Assembly (NCBI GenBank): GCA_013821615.1
Contig: JACDGQ010000191.1
Location: forward strand, 1 to 6,455
Source: Planctomycetota bacterium
GTDB taxonomy: Bacteria > Planctomycetota > UBA11346
DNA: 6,455 nt
Reading direction: 5' to 3'
Every line of letters begins with the position of its first letter. Position 1 is the stretch's first letter. The position numbers and the translations under genes were made by a program. Shown piece after piece: positions 1-5,473 of this stretch. Under the pieces are notes generated by a model. The model did not search any database, was not told the DNA's origin, and was given only the letters and a program-made list of their open reading frames with translations.

Positions 1-15
1 TCCGTGTCCCACGCA

Positions 16-46
16 CCCCGCACTCCGCACCCCGCACTCCGCACCC
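16..46. repeat. Heptad tandem array downstream of gcvH
   Basis: Four head-to-tail 7-bp units fill 16-43, alternating CCCCGCA and CTCCGCA, so that a 14-bp unit is repeated perfectly twice (16-29 and 30-43). The partial unit CCC follows at 44-46. The array lies 64 bp beyond the gcvH stop codon, in the 3' flank of that minus-strand gene. No reverse-complement copy (TGCGGAG or TGCGGGG) occurs in the remaining flank up to 109, so if this array has a paired arm, as the two other arrays in this window do, it would lie left of the window. Confidence 0.85.
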
Positions 47-109
47 TTCAGGCGCACTGGAGGCACCCGGAAACTATCGACGCAGGGCGTGCTCCAACCC
101 GGCGGCATG

Positions 110-478
110 CTACTTCGTGATCTTCTTCTGGTAGTCCGGTCCGCTGAGCAGCCCGGCCAGCGGCGTCGCGCCGAGCGGCTTGACCTTGGCGAACCAGCCC
201 TTGCCGAGCGGGTCGGCGTTGAGCTGCTCGGGGGCACCGCGCAGCGCCTCATTGACCTCGGCGACCACGCCATCGACCGGGCTGTAATAGTCGTTCACCG
301 ACTTCACCGACTCGATCTCCGCGCACACCGTGCCGCGCGTCAGGGTCGCGCCGACCTTGGGCAGCTCGATGTGGATGACCTCGCCGACCTCGCCGGCCGC
401 GAAGGGCGACAGGCCGATGACCACCAGAGCACCATCCTGGCGGGCCCATTCGTGGGTGGGGAGATAGGATTCGCTCAT
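110..478 (-). CDS. gcvH: Glycine cleavage system H protein
   Basis: This is the cytoplasmic lipoyl-carrier protein of the glycine cleavage complex. It shuttles the methylamine group from the P protein to the T protein and is reoxidised by the L protein. The 122-residue product has the family's N-terminal THEWAR stretch (residues 8-13) and the lipoylation motif ESVKSVNDYYSPVDG, with the acceptor Lys at residue 59 followed by the typical SPVDG turn. The C-terminal part contains NADPLGKGW, also typical. Family members are usually about 125-130 residues, so it is full length. The ATG at 478 was preferred over an in-frame ATG at 538, because the extra 20 residues (Arg/Pro-rich) do not resemble any H protein. 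No strong ribosome site is visible; GGA lies about 10 nt upstream. The genes for P, T and L are not in this window. It is divergent from the kinase gene. Confidence 0.95.
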   Translation of the reverse strand: MSESYLPTHEWARQDGALVVIGLSPFAAGEVGEVIHIELPKVGATLTRGTVCAEIESVKSVNDYYSPVDGVVAEVNEALRGAPEQLNADPLGKGWFAKVKPLGATPLAGLLSGPDYQKKITK

Positions 479-771
479 GGGCCGGTCCAGCGGGGGTGGT
501 GGGCGCAGGATGGTCCGGCAGGAGCGGCCCGCAAGCACGCAGGCCGGCAGGCCCGTGCGGGCCTACGGGTCGCTGTCCAACCCCCGTGTCTGGTCCGGCG
601 CTGCGGCCTGCGTCCACCCTACCCGCGGGCGCTGCTGTGGGCTGCCGCGGCGAGCCCACCCGGGGCGTGTGTGAGGGCCCGGACACCTGCTCCCAAAAGC
701 TACATTTCGGTTCCCGGGCCAGGGGTTAGGCTTGACCTGTGGGCTTGTGCCCGTGTGCTCTGCCTGCGCGG

Positions 772-797
772 CCGGATGCCGCGCGTTCGGCATCTGG
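772..797 (+). promoter_or_regulatory. Stem-loop in the leader of the kinase gene
   Basis: CCGGATGCCG (772-781) pairs with CGGCATCTGG (788-797) around the 6-nt loop CGCGTT. This gives ten base pairs, one of them G-U in the plus-strand RNA. It ends 35 nt before the chosen GTG start at 833 and swallows the alternative ATG at 776, which argues against that ATG as the start. No T-tract follows, so it is not a classical terminator. It could be a leader structure or an operator, and its function is unknown. Confidence 0.4.
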
Positions 798-813
798 TCC
801 CATCACGAATACC

Positions 814-819
814 GGGGAG
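814..819 (+). promoter_or_regulatory. Possible ribosome binding site of the kinase gene
   Basis: The purine run GGGGAG lies 13 nt before the GTG at 833. The spacing is longer than ideal, but no better purine run precedes the competing in-frame starts at 776 (ATG) or 938 (ATG). It is used here as weak support for the GTG start. Confidence 0.35.
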
Positions 820-832
820 CGCAAGACGATCT

Positions 833-2095
833 GTGGCTAAAGAGACCAACGGCCCCGAGCAGCTCGACGAGGACTTCCGGTACGGGCAGCTGGCCATCGA
901 AGGCCGGCTGATCACGCCCGACCAGTTCGACGCCGCCATGGACAAGGTGCGCGAGACGCGCAAGCCCCTGGCCGAGATCCTGGTCGGCGAGAGCACCATC
1001 GACGTCACCACCGCCGACCGCCTGACCAAGGCGCTGCGCCGCATCATGCGCGACGAGCGCGCCAAGAGCGAAGGCGGGATGCTGGTCAACAAGCAGATCG
1101 GCGGCTATAAACTGGTGCGGCGCATCGGCGAGGGCGGCATGGGCGAGGTCTATCTCGCCGAGCAGCTGACCATGCACCGCACGGTCGCACTCAAGATCCT
1201 GCACAACAAGTGGGCCGACGACGAGGAGTTCCGCAAGCGCTTCCTGCTCGAGGCGCGCGCGGCCGGCAAGCTCAGCCACCAGAACCTGATCCAGGTCTAC
1301 GACGTCAACAAGTACCAGGGCAAATACTACTTCTCGATGGAGTTCATCGACGGCGTCACCGTCGAGGACCTCATCCGCCACGAGGGCGCGCTGTCGGTCG
1401 ACAAGGTCATCGACATCTGCATGCAGACCTGCCAAGCGCTGAAGTACCTGGCCACGCACAACATCGTGCACCGCGACATCAAGCCGGCCAACATCATGGT
1501 GACCAAGGACGGCACCATCAAGCTGGGCGACTTCGGCTTCATCCAGTCGGTGTGGGACGCCGAACTGATGCAGGAGGGCACGACCATCGGCACGCCCGAC
1601 TACATCTCGCCCGAACAGGCGCGCGGCGAGCGCAACCTCGACGTGCGCTCGGACATCTATTCGCTGGGCGCGTCGATCTTCCACATGCTGACCGCCAAGA
1701 CCCTGTTCCAGGGTTCATGCAGCAAGGTCATGCGCGACCACATCGAGACCGAGCCGCCGCGCCTCGAGGACCTGCGCAAGGACCTGCCCAAGGACCTGCT
1801 GCGCGTGATGCGCAAGATGACGGCCAAGCAGCCGATCGACCGCTACCAGTCGCCGGAAGAGGTGATCAAGGACATGGAGATGCTGCGCATCGACGTGGCC
1901 TCCGGCGCCGGCACCATCCCGACCTCGCGCAGCCAGATCATGAACGTCATCACCGCCGAGAAGGAGCGCATCGCCTCCCTCGAGAACGACCTGGCAGGGA
2001 TGCGCGGCAAGCAGATCGCCTGGATGGTGGCCTGCGCGATCGGCTGGATCGGGGCGGCGATCCTGTATGTGCTGTATATGCTGAGGACGCATTAG
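833..2095 (+). CDS. Tail-anchored Hanks-type Ser/Thr protein kinase
   Basis: This is a predicted active ATP-dependent Ser/Thr kinase of 420 residues, counted from the GTG at 833. Residues 1-85 are a helical, charged N-terminal region (FRYGQLAIEGRLITPDQF near the start). The kinase domain spans about 92-350. It has the Gly loop IGEGGMGEV (98-106), VALK with Lys121, HRDIKPAN with catalytic Asp215 and Asn220, DFG at 233-235, a Thr-rich activation loop (Thr250, Thr251, Thr254), SPE at 259-261 and DIYSLG from Asp274. Residues about 366-392 look like a coiled coil. A single hydrophobic helix at 395-417 leaves only RTH after it, so the enzyme should sit in the cytoplasm, tethered by its tail and without an extracytoplasmic sensor. 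The frame stays open upstream to 89, but that part is antisense to gcvH and reads as noise. The start is uncertain: ATG 776 and ATG 938 are alternatives. The gene is codirectional with the FHA-cyclase gene 271 bp downstream. Confidence 0.93.
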   Translation: MAKETNGPEQLDEDFRYGQLAIEGRLITPDQFDAAMDKVRETRKPLAEILVGESTIDVTTADRLTKALRRIMRDERAKSEGGMLVNKQIGGYKLVRRIGEGGMGEVYLAEQLTMHRTVALKILHNKWADDEEFRKRFLLEARAAGKLSHQNLIQVYDVNKYQGKYYFSMEFIDGVTVEDLIRHEGALSVDKVIDICMQTCQALKYLATHNIVHRDIKPANIMVTKDGTIKLGDFGFIQSVWDAELMQEGTTIGTPDYISPEQARGERNLDVRSDIYSLGASIFHMLTAKTLFQGSCSKVMRDHIETEPPRLEDLRKDLPKDLLRVMRKMTAKQPIDRYQSPEEVIKDMEMLRIDVASGAGTIPTSRSQIMNVITAEKERIASLENDLAGMRGKQIAWMVACAIGWIGAAILYVLYMLRTH

Positions 2096-2268
2096 GCGGG
2101 ATGGCTGATGGCTGATGGCTGATGGCTGATGGCTGGCGGCGGACAGCTGACAGCCAACGCGGCGCTGCGCGCCGCTCCGGGCACCACCTGCTTGCCGCAG
2201 AGTGCGCGACCCACGTGGTTTGACGAGCCGTCAGCTGCCAGCCGTCAGCCGTCAGCCGTCAGCCCGCC
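2095..2268 (+). repeat. Inverted pair of heptad arrays between kinase and cyclase genes
   Basis: The left arm has five perfect ATGGCTG units (2101-2135). The right arm has three CAGCCGT units (2239-2259) plus CAGCC (2260-2264), which is the reverse complement with one substitution. The best pairing joins 2112-2136 to 2238-2262: 25 pairs in plus-strand RNA, three of them G-U. It is flanked outside by GGCGGG/CCCGCC (2095-2100 with 2263-2268, overlapping the last base of the kinase stop codon) and inside by CAGCTGAC/GTCAGCTG (2144-2151 with 2230-2237). About 72 nt are left as the loop, which itself holds the small stem GCGGCG/CGCCGC (2159-2164 with 2170-2175). No T-tract follows. It could end or process the kinase transcript, or be a mobile-type extragenic element. 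Confidence 0.85.
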
Positions 2269-2366
2269 TCATTTGCGCCATTCCACCGCGCCCGCAGTGC
2301 CGCGCCTTCGCCAAGCCTGCCATTGCCCCCTTGCCCGTCGCGCCGCAGGCAGGTACCGTCCTGACC

Positions 2367-4259
2367 ATGTACGAACTGGTGTTCCTCACCGGTGGTCGAG
2401 CGGGCGCAGTGGTGCCGGTTACCGGCAACCTGATTGGCGGACGCAGCCCCGACTGCTCGCTCGAGGTGCCGGATCCCAACGCCAGCCGCCAGCACGCGCG
2501 CTTCACCTGGAACGGCACCGAACTGCTGGTGATCGACAACGGCTCGTCGAACGGCACCTACGTCAACGACCAGAAGATCACCACCCATCGCCTGGCGCAC
2601 TCCGACGTCGTGCGCCTGGGCGAGACCCGCCTGCGCGTGCAGCTGCGCAGCCTGCAGGACGGTCAGTCGAGCTCGATCTTCGGTTTCACCTCCGGCGAGG
2701 ACGACGCGCACGATCTCAGCCAGAGCATCGTGATGTCGGTGGACGACCTGAAGAACGCCGCGCGCAGCCCCGAGGTGCTGGCTGCGCGCCTCAATGCCAT
2801 CATCAAGGTCTCGCACGCGCTGGTGAACATCACCAAGCTCGACCTGGTGTTCGAGGGCATCCTCGAGACCCTGTTCGAGGTCTTCCCGCAGGCGGACCGC
2901 GGCTTCCTGATGCTGGGCAAGGACGCGACCAAGCTCGAGGCGCGCGCCATGCGCCAGCGCGGCAAGGGCGCGACCGAGAACCTCGCGCTGTCCAACACCA
3001 TCTGCAAGAAGGTGCTGGAATCACGCTTGGCCCTGCTCTTCAACGACCAGGACGCGAAAGAGCTGGCCAACCAGAACATGTCCTTCGTCTCGCTACACAT
3101 CCGCAGCGCCATGTCGGTCCCGCTGATGGTCGGCGAGGAGGTCCTCGGCCTGCTCCAGATCGACACGCCGGACAGCCAGCGCAATTTCACCAAGGACGAC
3201 CTCGAGCTGGCGGTCGCGGTCAGCATGCAGGCCGCCATCGCGCTGCACAACGCGCTGCTGCTGTCGCGCGTCGAGCAGGAGACCACCCTGCGCAACAATC
3301 TGCGCCGCTTCCTGCCCGGCCCGCTCGCCGACCAGGTGGTCTCGGGCAACATGGACCTGGCGATGGGCGGCAAGATCTACAAGAGCACCATCCTGATCTC
3401 GGACGTGATCGGCTTCACGCGCATGGCCGAGGGCCTGCCGCCAGATCAGGTGGTCGCGCTGATGAACCGCTACTTCGACCGCATGGTGCCGTGCATCGAG
3501 GCGCAGGGCGGCGCCATCGACAAGTTCATGGGCGACGCGATCATGGCGTTCTGGGGCATCCCCTTCGACAAGGGCGCAGCCGCTGCCAACGCCGTGCAGA
3601 CCGCCCTCGCCATGCAGACCGAGCTGGCCGGCTTCACCAGCCGCCAGGCCGCGGCCGGCGCGCCGCTGCTGTACATGGGCATCGGTCTGAACACCGGCAC
3701 GGTGGTGGCCGGCAACATCGGTTCGTCGAAGCGCTCGGAGTACACCGTGCTTGGCGACGCAGTGAACACCACGCAGCGCATCGAGAGCGCGGCCAGTGGC
3801 GGCCAGGTGCTGATCACCGCCGCGACTTTTGCCGATCTGGCGGGCGCGGGCGTGGCGATCGCCCTGCCGCCGCTGCGCGTCAAGAACAAGGTCGACCCCG
3901 TCACGGTCTACAGCGTGCGCGGACTGCGCATCGCCAACGACGAGATCGTGCTGTACCTGCCGCTCGACTCTTCCGGACAGCGCGCCTACATCATCCGCCG
4001 CCTCGCCGACCGCAGCTTCATCATCGTCCACCCGGCGACCTGCGACGTGGGCGCGGCGCCGTTGCTGACCGTGCTGACGGAATGGCCGGGCATCGATCTC
4101 GGCAAGCCCGAGATGCTCGCCGTACTGCCGGTGCAGGAGGCCGACGGCACCATGCTGCGCAGTCATGTGCGCCTGACCGACGACAGCCTCAAGGGCCTGA
4201 TCGGCGCCGCCCCGCTGGTCTGCACGCGCGACTGGGAAGCGATGCCGCGCGCGCCCTGA
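2367..4259 (+). CDS. FHA-GAF-class III adenylate/guanylate cyclase
   Basis: This is a predicted soluble cyclase of 630 residues that makes a cyclic nucleotide, most likely cAMP, from ATP. An FHA domain (about 1-95) carries GR at 25-26, SRQH at 40-43 and NGSSNGTYVN at 58-67, the phosphothreonine-binding set. A GAF domain spans about 142-298, followed by a signalling helix with RRFLPGPLADQV. The catalytic domain (about 340-520) has all six class III positions: metal-binding Asp346 and Asp390, base-selecting Lys386 and Thr460, and transition-state Asn467 and Arg471. Lys with Thr points to ATP and to subclass IIIb. Residues about 520-630 are an extra C-terminal region that I do not recognise. The ATG at 2367 opens directly into FHA sequence. 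The frame continues up to 2202, but those codons run through the heptad array. There are no membrane segments. The upstream kinase is a natural candidate to supply the phosphothreonine for the FHA domain. Confidence 0.93.
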   Translation: MYELVFLTGGRAGAVVPVTGNLIGGRSPDCSLEVPDPNASRQHARFTWNGTELLVIDNGSSNGTYVNDQKITTHRLAHSDVVRLGETRLRVQLRSLQDGQSSSIFGFTSGEDDAHDLSQSIVMSVDDLKNAARSPEVLAARLNAIIKVSHALVNITKLDLVFEGILETLFEVFPQADRGFLMLGKDATKLEARAMRQRGKGATENLALSNTICKKVLESRLALLFNDQDAKELANQNMSFVSLHIRSAMSVPLMVGEEVLGLLQIDTPDSQRNFTKDDLELAVAVSMQAAIALHNALLLSRVEQETTLRNNLRRFLPGPLADQVVSGNMDLAMGGKIYKSTILISDVIGFTRMAEGLPPDQVVALMNRYFDRMVPCIEAQGGAIDKFMGDAIMAFWGIPFDKGAAAANAVQTALAMQTELAGFTSRQAAAGAPLLYMGIGLNTGTVVAGNIGSSKRSEYTVLGDAVNTTQRIESAASGGQVLITAATFADLAGAGVAIALPPLRVKNKVDPVTVYSVRGLRIANDEIVLYLPLDSSGQRAYIIRRLADRSFIIVHPATCDVGAAPLLTVLTEWPGIDLGKPEMLAVLPVQEADGTMLRSHVRLTDDSLKGLIGAAPLVCTRDWEAMPRAP

Positions 4260-4341
4260 GCCCGGCCGGCGAAAACCCTCGGTTTGTGGTTGCAGGCCGA
4301 ACCCGCTGGCGAAAGTCGGGCCAGGGACACCCCCCACGACC

Positions 4342-5298
4342 ATGCCTGCGCCCTTGCCCCAGACCGCCGCAGATTGGCTGCACGAGGTGCTCGAACACCT
4401 CGAGATGGCAGCGCTCGCCGCTGCCGCCGAGGGGCTCGACAGCGCGCCCGAGCGTTCGCTGTGGGTGACCTTCATGCAGCGCCAGGCGCTGGCCCTGGCG
4501 TGCGCGGCGCGCGGGCTGCAGGACGCCAGCGAAGATCCGGAGCGCCTGCTCGTCCAGCTCGACGCCGTCGATGACCTCGCCCGCCTGCTGCGCGGCGCGG
4601 TGCCGGGCCGTATCGGCGATGTGCTCAGCGAGGGCCAGCTCTTCCTGCTGCTGTGGCTGGCGGTGCACGTGCACGCGCGCCTGCTGCCGGTCGATCACGC
4701 CAAGGGCCTGGTGCAGACGTGCTGGAAGGCCTGCACGAATGCCCCCGACGACGGCGACGCTGCGCTGCGCGCGGTCGTCACGGCGGAAGCGGAGGGTGAC
4801 GGCGCGGACGAGGATGCAGACCAGGACGAGGACGAGGACGACGAGCCCTGGCCGATCACCGTCCCCTCGCCGCGCGAGCCATCGACGTGGCTGGGCGAGA
4901 TCACCGCCGCCTACGCGCGTCGTGGCGAAGCGCCGTCGCTGCCGGTCTGCGACGGCGCGGCCTTCGTGCCCGACAGCGGCTCCCTGCTCGAGATCGCCAC
5001 CACCCTCGCCCTCGCCAATCGCGGCGTCTGCCCGCCCGGCGAAGCCGTGCACGAACTCATCGACACCATCGGCGCGATGGAGGAGGACGTGCGCAGCCAG
5101 GGTCCGGAATGGGAGGCGATGCAGGGCATCCCCGCCCTCGCCTTCTCGATGTACTACGTGTGGGTCCACCTCGCCATGGGCGTCGCCGACGAGGACCAGG
5201 CGATGCTGGTGATGCGCGAGTGCAGCTCGCACCTGGCGGATTTCCCGGAATCGGAGCGCCAGGGCAGCACCCGGCCGCAGCGGCGCACGCGCAATTGA
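4342..5298 (+). CDS. Unrecognised helical protein with internal duplication and acidic linker
   Basis: I do not recognise a family for this 318-residue protein. It is predicted to be soluble, mostly helical, and split by an acidic linker (about 152-168, nearly all Asp/Glu) and a Pro-rich stretch (169-181). The two halves look related. At a constant offset of 167 residues, 67-135 matches 234-302 without gaps, sharing E67/E234, D74/D241, R84/R251, P88/P255, F101/F268, V108-H109/V275-H276, D118/D285, A120/A287, C127/C294 and P135/P302, plus many hydrophobic matches. A LALA..RG stretch also recurs at 50-58 and 222-228. The last 15 residues are basic and polar. The ATG at 4342 lies 82 bp after the cyclase stop, so cotranscription is possible. 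The only purine run is AGGGA, about 14 nt upstream. Third-position G/C bias like its neighbours supports a real gene. It may be a scaffold or partner for the signalling pair, but this is a guess from position. Confidence 0.8.
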   Translation: MPAPLPQTAADWLHEVLEHLEMAALAAAAEGLDSAPERSLWVTFMQRQALALACAARGLQDASEDPERLLVQLDAVDDLARLLRGAVPGRIGDVLSEGQLFLLLWLAVHVHARLLPVDHAKGLVQTCWKACTNAPDDGDAALRAVVTAEAEGDGADEDADQDEDEDDEPWPITVPSPREPSTWLGEITAAYARRGEAPSLPVCDGAAFVPDSGSLLEIATTLALANRGVCPPGEAVHELIDTIGAMEEDVRSQGPEWEAMQGIPALAFSMYYVWVHLAMGVADEDQAMLVMRECSSHLADFPESERQGSTRPQRRTRN

Positions 5299-5341
5299 GA
5301 CCCTGGCCGGTGGGCTGAACCGCTACGCGCGGGATCTTCAC

Positions 5342-5446
5342 CGCCAAGACGCCAAGTCGCCAAGACTCCCCCGCAGCAGGCCAAGCCCAGTCGACAGGCC
5401 ATACTTTGCCCGTTCCGCGCCTCCGGCTGTCCTTGGCGTCTTGGCG
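5342..5446. repeat. Inverted pair of octamer arrays between convergent genes
   Basis: The left arm has three 8-bp units, CGCCAAGA, CGCCAAGT and CGCCAAGA (5342-5365). The right arm has the reverse-complement units CCTTGGCG and TCTTGGCG (5431-5446). The best pairing is a perfect 15-bp stem, 5342-5356 with 5432-5446, around a 75-nt loop. TTTAAAA follows the right arm on the plus strand. It sits between the plus-strand gene ending at 5298 and the minus-strand phosphatase ending at 5474, the usual place for a two-way terminator. The long loop is atypical for an intrinsic terminator. Its build copies that of the heptad element at 2095-2268 with an unrelated unit sequence. Confidence 0.85.
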
Positions 5447-5473
5447 TTTAAAATCGCTCGTTCACCCCGCGAC

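Larger units (their letters stand above)
479..832. other. Divergent intergenic region between gcvH and the kinase gene
   Basis: These 354 bp separate the start codons of two divergent genes and should contain both promoters. I see no convincing gene: every open frame here is an extension or shadow of its neighbours. Visible items are an interrupted palindrome at 549-564 (AGGCCCG, two bases, CGGGCCT), a comparatively A/T-rich island around 694-708, a TTGACC hexamer at 732-737 that resembles a -35 box but has no good -10 partner at 16-18 bp, and a stem-loop at 772-797. The promoters themselves cannot be fixed with confidence. Confidence 0.6.

Noticed and set aside
732..760. Sigma-70-type promoter with TTGACC for the kinase
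   Set aside because: The -35 hexamer is good but no acceptable -10 hexamer lies 16-18 bp downstream, so it is only mentioned in the intergenic entry.
89..832. Upstream extension of the kinase reading frame by 248 codons
   Set aside because: It runs antisense through all of gcvH and the divergent control region, and its Arg/Ala/Leu-rich translation shows no domain. The frame is open only because of high GC.
803..1684. 293-codon open frame on the minus strand opposite the kinase
   Set aside because: It is a shadow of the kinase gene, rich in Val/Asp/Leu/Arg with no recognisable motif.
2101..2264. CRISPR array
   Set aside because: The units are 7 bp and contiguous, with no spacers between them and no cas genes nearby.
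4141..4203. PilZ-like residues RSHVR and DDSLKG near the cyclase C-terminus, suggesting cyclic-di-GMP binding
   Set aside because: In PilZ domains the RxxxR and DxSxxG motifs are separated by a longer segment. Here only two residues lie between them, so the match is probably chance.
4273..4285. Small hairpin AAACC-CTC-GGTTT after the cyclase stop as an intrinsic terminator
   Set aside because: The stem is only five pairs, mostly A-T, and no T-tract follows. The downstream gene is only 82 bp away in the same direction.
2129..4468. 779-codon open frame overlapping the cyclase in another plus frame
   Set aside because: It starts inside the heptad array, its product is low-complexity Arg/Gly/Ala/Pro sequence, and it overlaps the real cyclase throughout.
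3093..4475. 460-codon open frame on the minus strand opposite the cyclase
   Set aside because: It lies opposite a gene with intact catalytic motifs, and its His/Arg/Asp/Ala-rich translation is typical of an antisense shadow in GC-rich DNA.
4795..4848. GACGAG-rich stretch as a DNA tandem repeat
   Set aside because: It lies inside a coding region and simply encodes the acidic Asp/Glu linker. The units are imperfect and in frame.
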